A stretch of 42,744 nt of DNA from Pseudomarimonas arenosa. Its GTDB lineage: Bacteria; Pseudomonadota; Gammaproteobacteria; Xanthomonadales; Xanthomonadaceae. A model generated the notes under the pieces. The model had not been told where the DNA came from, ran no database searches, and saw nothing but the letters and a program-made list of their open reading frames with translations. Every line of letters begins with the position of its first letter. The first letter of the stretch is position 1. Below are positions 1 to 7,452 of this stretch, piece after piece. A program made the position numbers and the translations under genes. Location of the stretch: NCBI RefSeq assembly GCF_014841215.1, contig NZ_JACYTR010000041.1:1-42744 (forward strand), given 5' to 3'.

Positions 1-15
1 CGGCGCAAAGGACCT

Positions 16-152
16 CAGGGCGAATGCCCTGCGTAGCCGCGCAGCGGCCGAATGAGGGCCGTGCCAGCGCCGAAAGATCGCGAACACTCTGTTATCTCAA
101 CACCATCGGTCGAAACTCTCGCCGCGCTTGGAATCGCCGGATCTTTCGGCGC
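16..152. repeat. Hairpin and 13-bp inverted repeat at the left end
   Basis: Bases 1-314 contain no gene I can support. A perfect 6-bp hairpin lies at 16-31 (CAGGGC, loop GAAT, GCCCTG), followed by GCGTAGC. A 13-bp perfect inverted repeat (GCGCCGAAAGATC at 67-79 and its complement at 140-152) follows. The same 'hairpin then GCGTAGC' arrangement recurs at the right end (GGGAC/GTCCC hairpin at 42723-42735), so both ends probably belong to one family of interspersed elements. No transposase is encoded here. Confidence 0.5.
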
Positions 153-154
153 GA

Positions 155-175
155 CCTCATGAAATATCCGGGCTA
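155..175 (+). repeat. 21-bp repeat, left copy
   Basis: The 21 bases here, beginning CCTCATGAAATATCC, occur again exactly but inverted at 42623-42643. An exact 21-mer shared by chance within 43 kb is very unlikely, so this is a real dispersed repeat. It may be the end of an insertion sequence or a non-autonomous element. Sequence similarity stops on either side of the 21-mer. Confidence 0.6.
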
Positions 176-314
176 GGCTGGGGTGCTGTTTCGCGCATGA
201 CAGCGCTGAATCGTCATCGATGCAGCTTGCGATGTACCACTGTGTGGCCGGCGACACTTGAGCCCAAGGCGCGCAGCACCTACCGTGTGCCAATCGAACA
301 GCCGGGGCAAGCTG

Positions 315-1754
315 ATGCGCACACTGGAAGTCGATGTCGCTGTAATCGGCGCGGGAACCGCGGGCATGAACGCCTATCGCGCAGCGCTAGCCCACACCGA
401 TCGCGTCGTGCTGATCGAAAGCGCGCTCTACGGGACTACGTGTGCCCGGGTCGGCTGCATGCCCAGCAAGCTGCTGATTGCCGCCGCCGAGGCCGCCGCC
501 AACGTTCGGCTTGCGCCAACCTTCGGCGTGCACGGAGGCGATCCGGCGATCGATGGGCCAGCGGTGATGCGGCGATTGCGGCATGAGCGCGATCGCTTTG
601 TCGGCTTTGTGGTGGATGCCGTTGAGGCCTGGCCGGAGGCGCACCGGTTGCGCGGAACTGCATGTTTTGCCGATCGCCACACCATCCGCGTGGATGATCA
701 GATCGAAGTACGTGCCGGCCGCACGGTGATTGCCAGCGGCTCGCGGCCCAGGAAACCCGCCGAGTGGAGCGCCGCTATCGGCGAGCGTTTGCTGGTGAAT
801 GACGATGTGTTCGAATGGCAGGATCTGCCCAGTTCGCTGGCGGTGATCGGTGCTGGGGTGATTGGCATCGAGCTGGCGCAGGCCCTGCATGCCTTGGGTG
901 TACGGGTGCGCCTGCTGGGTCGCTCCAAGCGCTTGCTACATCTCACCGATCCGCAGGTGGCTGAGTGCGCGCGACAGCTGACGCATCAGCACCTGCCCTA
1001 CGTTGACGATGCCCAACACCTGCAGTTTCAGCAGGTGGCCGACGGCGTGCGTGTGGGCTGGATGCAGGGCGGCGCCCAGGTTCACGAGGAGTTCGAGTAT
1101 GTGCTGTGTGCAATTGGTCGCGAATCCAACCTCGACGCCCTGAATCTGCAAGCCATCGATCCGCCGCGCGATGCCCAGGGGCGGCTGCTGGTCGATCGAG
1201 ACACTTGCCAGCTCGGCGATACACCGATCTTTGTCGCCGGCGATGTGCATGCGCTGACTCCGATCCTGCATGAGGCCGCTGATGATGGCCGGATTGCCGG
1301 CGAGAACGCCGGACGCTGGCCCGACCTGCGCGCTCATCCGCGCCGCGTGCGGCTCAACATCGCGTTCAGTGATCCACAGGCAGTGATCGTCGGTGACGGC
1401 TACGCAGAATTGCAGGCCAAGGGCCAAGCCTTCGCCTGCGGCGCCGTCAACTGGTCCGATCAAGGGCGCGCCCGGGTAATGGCGCGCAATGCCGGGCTGC
1501 TGCGCGTCTACGGCGATTGCGCCAGTGGCCTGTTCCTGGGCGCGGAAATGTTGGGCCCGAATGCCGAACATATCGGCCATCTATTGGCCTGGTCATTGCA
1601 ACAGGGCCTGACGGTAGAGCGCATGCTGGACATGCCGTTCTATCATCCGGTGTTGGAAGAAGGCCTGCGTACCGCCTTGCGCGAGCTGCTGCGCGAGCTG
1701 CGCATGGGGCCGGCGCCAGCGAGGCGTGGACTGGACTGTGGCCCGGGCGCATAG
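315..1754 (+). CDS. Dihydrolipoamide-dehydrogenase-like NAD(P)H:disulfide oxidoreductase
   Basis: A 479-residue flavoprotein of the class I pyridine nucleotide-disulfide oxidoreductase family, which moves electrons between NAD(P)H and a disulfide substrate through FAD and a redox-active cysteine pair. Visible: an N-terminal FAD motif (GAGTAG, residues 12-17); the CXXXXC pair in TTCARVGCMPSK (C43, C48), where classical lipoamide dehydrogenase has CLNVGC; a second GXGXXG for NAD(P) at 179-184; and the C-terminal catalytic His-Glu motif HPVLEE (H444, E449). ATG 315 was chosen because GGGG lies just upstream and the FAD fold starts at once; an upstream in-frame start at 258 would add a non-homologous tail. 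No pyruvate or oxoglutarate dehydrogenase genes are nearby. The neighbours make ergothioneine, so a role in thiol/disulfide recycling is possible. The true substrate is unknown. Confidence 0.88.
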   Translation: MRTLEVDVAVIGAGTAGMNAYRAALAHTDRVVLIESALYGTTCARVGCMPSKLLIAAAEAAANVRLAPTFGVHGGDPAIDGPAVMRRLRHERDRFVGFVVDAVEAWPEAHRLRGTACFADRHTIRVDDQIEVRAGRTVIASGSRPRKPAEWSAAIGERLLVNDDVFEWQDLPSSLAVIGAGVIGIELAQALHALGVRVRLLGRSKRLLHLTDPQVAECARQLTHQHLPYVDDAQHLQFQQVADGVRVGWMQGGAQVHEEFEYVLCAIGRESNLDALNLQAIDPPRDAQGRLLVDRDTCQLGDTPIFVAGDVHALTPILHEAADDGRIAGENAGRWPDLRAHPRRVRLNIAFSDPQAVIVGDGYAELQAKGQAFACGAVNWSDQGRARVMARNAGLLRVYGDCASGLFLGAEMLGPNAEHIGHLLAWSLQQGLTVERMLDMPFYHPVLEEGLRTALRELLRELRMGPAPARRGLDCGPGA

Positions 1755-1857
1755 CCCATAGTTTCGCCGTTTTGGCCGGGCCGCCTGTCATGTGAATGAA
1801 ACTTGTCAGCGCGATCGTTTCCGCCTATGGTCAAGACCTGCGCCAGCGGAGCTGCCT

Positions 1858-3132
1858 ATGACTACGGGACTTGCCAGCGCGCAAGACGGCATTGATATAA
1901 ATGAACGTTTTCAACAGGTTCGCAAGCAAAGCTTGAGTCTTGTCGAGCCGTTGAGCGCAGAGGACTGCGCCCTGCAGTCGATGCCCGAGGCCAGTCCTGC
2001 CAAGTGGCATCTGGGCCACACCACCTGGTTCTTTGAACAGTTCGTACTGCGGCGCTACCAGCCGGATCGGCCTTGGTATGCCGAGGGCTGGGATTACCTG
2101 TTCAATTCCTATTACCAAAGCGTCGGGCCGATGCATGCGCGGCCGCGGCGCGGTGTGCTGAGCCGACCTGCGCTGGCCGAGGTGCTGGCCTATCGCCAGC
2201 GGATCGAGGCCGAGGTCAGCGATTTGATCGCCGATCGGCCGCAGGATATCGAGCTCAGCCGCCTGATCACTTTGGGTCTGCAGCACGAGCAGCAACATCA
2301 GGAGCTTCTGCTCACCGATATTCAGCACTTGCTGTGGTGCAATCCACTGCAGCCGGCATATCGATCGCGTCCGGTGGAACCTGTGGCTGGAGCGAAGGGT
2401 GGCAATGAGCTGGACTTTGTCGCGCGCTCGGAAGGCTTTGCCGAGATTGGTAACGAGGGTATCGAGTTCGGCTTTGACAATGAGTTTCCGCGGCATCGTG
2501 ATTGGTTGCCGGCGCATGCGCTGGGCAATCGCTTGATCACCAATGGCGAGTATCGACAGTTCATACAGGAGGGGGGGTACCGAAGCGCCGCCCTATGGCT
2601 GTCCGATGGCTGGGCCACGGTGCAACGTGAAGGATGGGATCGACCACTGTACTGGGCCAAAGACCTCGCCAGCAGTTTCACCCTGCTCGGTGAGATCGAG
2701 CTGGATGACGCGGCGCCGGTGTGTCATATCAGCTTCTTCGAGGCGGATGCCTTTGCGCGCTGGGCCGGTGCCCGTTTGCCGACCGAGCAGGAATGGGAGG
2801 TGGCTGCCGCTGCACAGCCGGTGCGTGGCAATTTCCGACAACGCGGCAGTCTGCGGCCCTTGCCGCACCAGCCGGTACGGGGAGCAGTCGGACAACTCTA
2901 TGGCGATTGCTGGGAATGGACAGCCAGTCCCTATGTCGGCTATCCGGGCTTCAAGCCACTGGCCGGTTCGCTAGGCGAGTACAACGGCAAATTCATGTGC
3001 GGGCAATGGGTGCTGCGCGGCGGCTCCTGCGTGTCGCCTGAAGATCATCTGCGAGCCAGCTATCGCAATTTCTTTTATCCCGCAGATCGTTGGCAATTCA
3101 TGGGTCTGCGCCTGGCCAAGGACTTGCCATGA
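1858..3132 (+). CDS. egtB: Ergothioneine biosynthesis sulfoxide synthase EgtB
   Basis: A 424-residue non-heme iron enzyme that joins hercynine (trimethylhistidine) to a thiol donor with O2 to give a sulfoxide, the central step of ergothioneine synthesis. The N-terminal DinB-like four-helix part carries WHLGHTTW (H51) and the iron ligands HEQQHQE (H143, H147, E149; HX3HXE). The C-terminal part is the formylglycine-generating-enzyme fold, with RLPTEQEWEVAA, GDCWEWTASPY and VLRGGSC. ATG 1858 has GGAG eight bases upstream; an in-frame ATG at 1792 would add 22 residues and has no good ribosome site. The stop overlaps the start of egtD as ATGA, so the two are translationally coupled. No egtA, egtC or egtE lies in the window, so the sulfur donor and final lyase cannot be read here. 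Confidence 0.93.
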   Translation: MTTGLASAQDGIDINERFQQVRKQSLSLVEPLSAEDCALQSMPEASPAKWHLGHTTWFFEQFVLRRYQPDRPWYAEGWDYLFNSYYQSVGPMHARPRRGVLSRPALAEVLAYRQRIEAEVSDLIADRPQDIELSRLITLGLQHEQQHQELLLTDIQHLLWCNPLQPAYRSRPVEPVAGAKGGNELDFVARSEGFAEIGNEGIEFGFDNEFPRHRDWLPAHALGNRLITNGEYRQFIQEGGYRSAALWLSDGWATVQREGWDRPLYWAKDLASSFTLLGEIELDDAAPVCHISFFEADAFARWAGARLPTEQEWEVAAAAQPVRGNFRQRGSLRPLPHQPVRGAVGQLYGDCWEWTASPYVGYPGFKPLAGSLGEYNGKFMCGQWVLRGGSCVSPEDHLRASYRNFFYPADRWQFMGLRLAKDLP

Positions 3133-4091
3133 ATGCCGTGATGCCCCTGATCGATCTTCGGCCACCGGTCGAGGACATGTTGAGCGAAGTGTGCCGCGGC
3201 CTGGCGCAAACGCCGAAGCGGATTTCTTCGAAGTATTTCTACGATGCCCGCGGCTCGGCGCTGTTCGAGCAGATCTGTGCCCAGCCCGAGTACTACCTTA
3301 CCCGTACCGAGCTGGGCATTCTGCAGCAACAGATCGGTGCGATCGCCGAGGCGCTGGGGCCGGATGTGCTGTTGATCGAGTTCGGTAGCGGCAGCGGCAT
3401 CAAGACCGAACGCCTGCTGCGCGGCATGCGGACCCCCGTGGCCTATGTGCCGATCGATATCTCGCGCAGCGCGCTCCGCGCCAGCGCCGAGGCGCTGCGT
3501 CAGGCCTTGCCCGGCGTGCCGATCATTCCGGTTTGCGCTGATTTCACCCAGGCTCTGTCACTGCCCACGGCACCGCGGCCGACGAAACGGCGAGTGTTGT
3601 TCTTTCCCGGCTCGACGCTGGGGAATTTCTCGACAGATGATGCACTGGCCCTGCTGCGCCGCATGCGCCAGGTGGTAGGCACTGGCGGCGCGGTGTTGAT
3701 CGGTCTCGACATGAAGAAATCGGTTGAACGCCTGGAGGCAGCCTACAACGATGCCGCCGGGGTGACCGCCGAATTCACCCTGAACCTGCTGGTACGCTTG
3801 AATCGTGAGCTGGGCGCTGATTTTGCAGTTGATCGGTTCCGCCACCGGGCGCGCTACAACCGTCTGGCCGGGAGGATAGAAACGCATCTGCTCAGCCAAT
3901 GTCGACAGCAGGTCAGCCTCGACGGTCAGCGCTTTGAGTTCGCTGCCGGCGAGGCGATGCTGGTGGAATACAGTGCCAAGTACGATCAGACCGATGTCGA
4001 GCGCATGGCGAGCAAGAGTGGTCTGGCGGTTGAACGCGTATTCAGCGACGCCGAGGGTGATTTTTCGCTGCAGCTGCTGAGCGCAGTCTGA
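3129..4091 (+). CDS. egtD: L-histidine N-alpha-methyltransferase EgtD
   Basis: A 320-residue SAM-dependent methyltransferase that trimethylates L-histidine to hercynine, the substrate of EgtB. The family N-terminus is present (PKRISSKYFYDARGSALFEQI, residues 29-49, with the typical tyrosines), followed by SAM motif I (IEFGSGSGIKT, 83-93), the FFPGSTLGNF segment and a GLDMKK segment. The length matches EgtD. ATG 3129 overlaps the egtB stop by 4 bp; a longer in-frame ORF from 3090 lies inside egtB and is not needed. A strong hairpin follows at 4098-4141. Confidence 0.94.
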   Translation: MNAVMPLIDLRPPVEDMLSEVCRGLAQTPKRISSKYFYDARGSALFEQICAQPEYYLTRTELGILQQQIGAIAEALGPDVLLIEFGSGSGIKTERLLRGMRTPVAYVPIDISRSALRASAEALRQALPGVPIIPVCADFTQALSLPTAPRPTKRRVLFFPGSTLGNFSTDDALALLRRMRQVVGTGGAVLIGLDMKKSVERLEAAYNDAAGVTAEFTLNLLVRLNRELGADFAVDRFRHRARYNRLAGRIETHLLSQCRQQVSLDGQRFEFAAGEAMLVEYSAKYDQTDVERMASKSGLAVERVFSDAEGDFSLQLLSAV

Positions 4092-4097
4092 TCAGCA

Positions 4098-4141
4098 GCG
4101 CCGCGCTAACAGGCAACTTTGCCTAAGGCTCAGCGCGGCGC
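4098..4141. terminator. Hairpin between convergent egtD and Cache-protein genes
   Basis: The outer stem is 10 bp and perfect (GCGCCGCGCT 4098-4107 with AGCGCGGCGC 4132-4141). Inside it is a second small hairpin, AGGCA/TGCCT (4111-4124). It sits between two converging genes and reaches into the last codons of the leftward one. There is no long T-run, so it is a candidate bidirectional terminator rather than a certain one. Confidence 0.55.
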
Positions 4142-4579
4142 CGGGCTGCCCTGGTAGACGCCGGCTCCGCAGATGTCGCTGCCGATACGGCGCAGGAACA
4201 GGCGCTTGGACTCCATTCCGCCGGTCTTCGGATTGAGCCAGGGGTACTCGATTTCGCCGTGCTTCTGCCCTTGCATGTCGCGCATTGCCTGTTTGGCGAT
4301 CTCGCCGACATGACCGAGCTTGAAGTGATCGGCGCGTTTGCCGATGACGCTGTTGAAACCACCATTGGCGACTACCACGCCATCAGCATCGACGCAGAGC
4401 ACATACAGATCACCCGACACGAACGGGCCGTCTCGATCGGAAATATCGCTCAGCGCCTGCTGGCGCGGTGTGCTGGCGAAATGCGCCTCAACCCGATCCA
4501 GCAATTCGGCTGGGCTGGGTGATTGAGCGAACCCAGTGGCGGGCACGCTGGCGGCGAGCAAGATGAGACCCAAACGCAT
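4130..4579 (-). CDS. Exported single-Cache-domain protein
   Basis: 149 residues. An N-terminal signal peptide (MRLGLILLAASVPATGFAQS) with likely cleavage after GFA predicts a periplasmic protein. The mature part looks like one small-molecule-sensing Cache fold: a helix, then GDLYVLCVDADGVVVANGG, then GKRADHFK, then the GEIEYPWLNPKTG strand pair typical of single Cache domains. Such domains usually form the sensor of chemoreceptors or histidine kinases. Here there is no membrane anchor or signalling domain, so it may be a free ligand-binding protein or a partner of a receptor encoded elsewhere. The ligand is unknown. It is 84 bp from the recQ stop on the same strand and may be co-transcribed. 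Confidence 0.72.
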   Translation of the reverse strand: MRLGLILLAASVPATGFAQSPSPAELLDRVEAHFASTPRQQALSDISDRDGPFVSGDLYVLCVDADGVVVANGGFNSVIGKRADHFKLGHVGEIAKQAMRDMQGQKHGEIEYPWLNPKTGGMESKRLFLRRIGSDICGAGVYQGSPAPR

Positions 4580-4663
4580 GGCGGCAGCCTGAAAACGAGG
4601 GCGCGTAGGCTAGCGTAGTGCGTGAACGACATCCGTGAAGGGCGTTGGGGATTTGATCTTCGC

Positions 4664-6487
4664 TCAGACCTCGTGCGCAGCCTGCAGGGCTTCGATCACC
4701 TGACGCCCATAGCGTTCGAGCTTGCGGTCGCCGACACCGGCCACCGTGGCCAGTTGCTCCAGGCTGAGCGGCTGCTGCTCGGCGATCGCGCGCAGCGTGG
4801 TGTCGTGGAAGATGATGTAAGCCGGCACGCTTTGTTCGTTGGCCAGGCGCTGGCGCAGTGCGCGAAGCTGTACGAAGCGCCGCTCGGCCGCTGGCGATGA
4901 CAGCTGTGGTGCGGTTCGCTCAGTCGCCGGCTGCTTGCCACGGCTGCGCAGTCGGTCGCGTCGCAGATACACCGATTGCTCGCCGCGCAGCACCTGGCGA
5001 CTGGCTTGCGTCAGTCGCAGTCCGGCGATGCCATCGCCGGTGCTCTGCAGCAGACCGGCCGCCAACAGTTGGCGGAAGACGGAACGCCAGGTGTTGGCGT
5101 CGTGCTGCGCGCCGATGCCATAGGTGCTGAGCCGGTCGTGGCCGAAGTCGCGAATCTTGGCCGTGTTGCCGCCGCGCAGGATGTCGATCAGGTGCGCTGA
5201 ACCAAAGCGCTGGCCGCTGCGGTAGACGCAGCTCAGCGCCTGCTGTGCTTCGCGCGTGGCGTCCCAGGTTTCCGGCGGTTCCAGGCAGTTGTCGCAGTTG
5301 CCGCAGGGCTGCGGATAGGATTCGCCGAATGAGGCGAGCAAGAGTTGGCGCCGGCACTGGGTGGTTTCGACCAGGCCGAGCAGAGCATCGAGGCGACGAC
5401 GCTCGGCCCACTTGCGCGCTTCGCTGGCCTCGGATTCGTCGATCATCCGGCTGAGGTTCACCACATCGGCGAGGCTGTAGCACAGCCAGGCCTCGGCCGG
5501 CTCACCGTCGCGGCCGGCGCGGCCGGTTTCCTGATAATAGCCCTCGATGCTCTTGGGCAGATTCATATGCGCAACAAAGCGCACATCGGGCTTGTCGATG
5601 CCCATGCCAAAGGCAATCGTCGCCACCATCACCAGGCCTTCCTCGCGCAGGAAGCGGCGTTGGTGCTCGGCGCGCAGCTGGCTGTCCATGCCGGCGTGAT
5701 AGGGCAGGGCGCGAATGCCGCGCGCGCACAGCTCGTCGGCGGTGCGATCGACCTCTCGTCGCGACAGGCAGTAGACGATGCCGGCCTCGTCGCGGTGGCC
5801 AGCCAGAAAGTCAAACAGCTGGTTCAGGCCGGTGCGTTTGACCTCGGCGCGGTAGCAGATGTTGGGGCGGTCGAACGAGCTGAGGAACACCTCGGCCGAT
5901 TCGAGATTGAGGCGTTCGATGATCTCGGTGCGGGTGGGTAGATCGGCGGTGGCGGTGAGCGCAATGCGCGGCACCTCGGGCCAGCGACGGTGCAACACGT
6001 CGAGCTGTCGGTATTCGGGCCGGAAATCGTGACCCCATTGCGAAACGCAATGTGCCTCGTCGATGGCAAACAGGGCGATCCGAACCTCGTCCAGCTGTTC
6101 CAGGAACGTCTGGCTGAGCAAGCGCTCGGGTGCCACGTAGAGCAGATCAAGTTCGCCTTTACGCAAGTGACGGGTTACTTCGCGCGCTGCTTCTGCGCTA
6201 AGTGATGAGTTAAGAAAGGCAGCGCGCACGCCGAGCTGTTGCAGCGCTTCGACTTGATCCTGCATCAAGGCGATCAGCGGGCTGACCACGATGGCGCAGC
6301 CCGGTCGGGCCAGGGCTGGCAACTGATAGCACAGTGACTTGCCGCCGCCGGTGGGCATCAGCACCAGGCAATCGCGCCCCGCGACCAGTGCTTCGATCAC
6401 CGCCTGCTGCTCACCGCGGAAGGCGCTGTAGCCCCAGGTGTGCTGGAGCAGATCGAGCAGGCGTTGCGGCTGGGAACTATCGGGCAT
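4664..6487 (-). CDS. recQ: ATP-dependent 3'-5' DNA helicase RecQ
   Basis: 607 residues, the normal size for bacterial RecQ, which unwinds DNA during recombination, fork repair and RecF-pathway gap repair. Motifs in order: Walker A PTGGGKS (K50), DEAH box [18 protein letters not shown] (143-146), LTATA (motif III), [14 protein letters not shown] and ETGRAGRDG (motifs V and VI), then the zinc-binding region with C378, C395, C398 and C401, the winged-helix RQC part, and a C-terminal HRDC domain (about 525-600). All three standard domains are intact. The start at 6487 has no strong ribosome site but gives the expected N-terminus. Confidence 0.96.
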   Translation of the reverse strand: MPDSSQPQRLLDLLQHTWGYSAFRGEQQAVIEALVAGRDCLVLMPTGGGKSLCYQLPALARPGCAIVVSPLIALMQDQVEALQQLGVRAAFLNSSLSAEAAREVTRHLRKGELDLLYVAPERLLSQTFLEQLDEVRIALFAIDEAHCVSQWGHDFRPEYRQLDVLHRRWPEVPRIALTATADLPTRTEIIERLNLESAEVFLSSFDRPNICYRAEVKRTGLNQLFDFLAGHRDEAGIVYCLSRREVDRTADELCARGIRALPYHAGMDSQLRAEHQRRFLREEGLVMVATIAFGMGIDKPDVRFVAHMNLPKSIEGYYQETGRAGRDGEPAEAWLCYSLADVVNLSRMIDESEASEARKWAERRRLDALLGLVETTQCRRQLLLASFGESYPQPCGNCDNCLEPPETWDATREAQQALSCVYRSGQRFGSAHLIDILRGGNTAKIRDFGHDRLSTYGIGAQHDANTWRSVFRQLLAAGLLQSTGDGIAGLRLTQASRQVLRGEQSVYLRRDRLRSRGKQPATERTAPQLSSPAAERRFVQLRALRQRLANEQSVPAYIIFHDTTLRAIAEQQPLSLEQLATVAGVGDRKLERYGRQVIEALQAAHEV

Positions 6488-6602
6488 CAGGTAGGCAGGC
6501 AGGCGACCGCACAGGCGCCGCGAACAGAGCTAGCGGGCTGCGCAGTATGAGCCCTGGGCGGACAGGTCGCCAGCGTGGTGCCGGCTTCAGGGTCGAGTAT
6601 GG

Positions 6603-6621
6603 GGTGCGCCTTGGGCGCACC
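6603..6621. terminator. Hairpin downstream of dps
   Basis: Perfect 8-bp stem GGTGCGCC/GGCGCACC with a 3-base loop, about 95 bases past the dps stop on its strand. The same stem sequence begins the larger hairpin after tsaB (29536-29574), so it belongs to a repeated family. It may end dps transcription, though no T-run is present. Confidence 0.4.
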
Positions 6622-6665
6622 GGCGGGCGCCAACCCGTGCGACGCGCGGTGCGTCCAGGACCTGT

Positions 6666-6684
6666 CGTGAGCCTGTCGAACGGT
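6666..6684 (-). repeat. REP-like 19-mer arm
   Basis: CGTGAGCCTGTCGAACGGT is identical to 37212-37230 and is the exact complement of 29641-29659. A one-mismatch copy lies at 37158-37176. Similar GTTCGACAGGCTCA motifs are widespread REP-type elements in proteobacteria. Confidence 0.6.
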
Positions 6685-6713
6685 GCACCCTGTGTCCAAC
6701 GTCTGGCGCGCCG

Positions 6714-7241
6714 TTACTCCAGCAAGGAACGCAGCATCCAGGCGGTCTTCTCATGCACCTGCAGGCGCTGGGTCAGCAAGTCTTCGGTCGGTTGATCGGC
6801 GGCCTTGTCGGTGGCCTTGAAAGCCTCGCGGGCGGTGCGGCAGACCGCTTCGTTGGCCAACACCAGCTCGGTGACCATGCCGCGCCAGTCGCCGGCGGCG
6901 ATGTCGGCGGCATTGTCGTCGATGCTGCTGAGGCGGGCGAACTCGCGATACGAGCCCGGCGCGCGCTGGCCGAGGGCGCGGATGCGCTCGGCGATGTCAT
7001 CCAGCGCCTGCCACTGCTCGGTGTATTGAGTCTCGAACATCAGGTGCAGTGTATTGAACATCGGCCCGGTGATATTCCAGTGGAAATTATGCGTCTTCAG
7101 ATAGAGTGAATAGCTGTCGGCCAGAAGTCGCGACAGGCTGTCGGCGATGGCTTGACGGTCGCCCTTGCTGATGCCGATATCGACCGGCAACGACGTCGGT
7201 TTGCTGGCCTTCTTGCTGGCTTTGGCTTTCGACTTCGACAT
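6714..7241 (-). CDS. dps: Dps-family DNA-binding ferritin-like protein
   Basis: 175 residues, the size of Dps, the dodecameric protein that oxidises and stores iron and coats DNA under starvation or oxidative stress. The N-terminal tail (MSKSKAKASKKASK) is lysine-rich, like the DNA-binding tail of E. coli Dps. The ferroxidase region follows: HNFHWNITGP, NTLHLMFE and DDIAERIRALG supply the His/Asp/Glu ligands of the inter-subunit site. The C-terminal helix (HEKTAWMLRSLLE) is typical. GGAG lies nine bases before ATG 7241. The gene is divergent from hrpA, with 211 bp between. OxyR or RpoS control is usual in the family, but I could not identify an operator. Confidence 0.95.
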   Translation of the reverse strand: MSKSKAKASKKASKPTSLPVDIGISKGDRQAIADSLSRLLADSYSLYLKTHNFHWNITGPMFNTLHLMFETQYTEQWQALDDIAERIRALGQRAPGSYREFARLSSIDDNAADIAAGDWRGMVTELVLANEAVCRTAREAFKATDKAADQPTEDLLTQRLQVHEKTAWMLRSLLE

Positions 7242-7452
7242 AAGACTGGCTCCTGTTGGTTGAAAGCTGCGGAATGACCGCGTGCGGGGAACCCATTAAA
7301 CTCTCGGCCCGCTGGGCTCGATCTGACCAAAGTCAAGTTCAGCGGGCGGCGAACGCGCTCCTCGCCGGAGCTGAGCCATGCAACACGGCTTGGGAGAAGA
7401 CTAGCCTCCCGCCGACCAAATGTGAAATTGATTGAGTAGACGGCTTCGATAG

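Larger units (their letters stand above)
6488..6713. other. Spacer between dps and recQ with hairpin and REP arm
   Basis: This 226-bp spacer has no gene I can support. It holds the 8-bp hairpin at 6603-6621 and one REP-like arm at 6666-6684, listed separately. Confidence 0.5.

Noticed and set aside
1-314. Left end as part of a transposase gene
   Set aside because: No frame shows transposase motifs; the reading frames here look random, although the repeats suggest a mobile-element edge.
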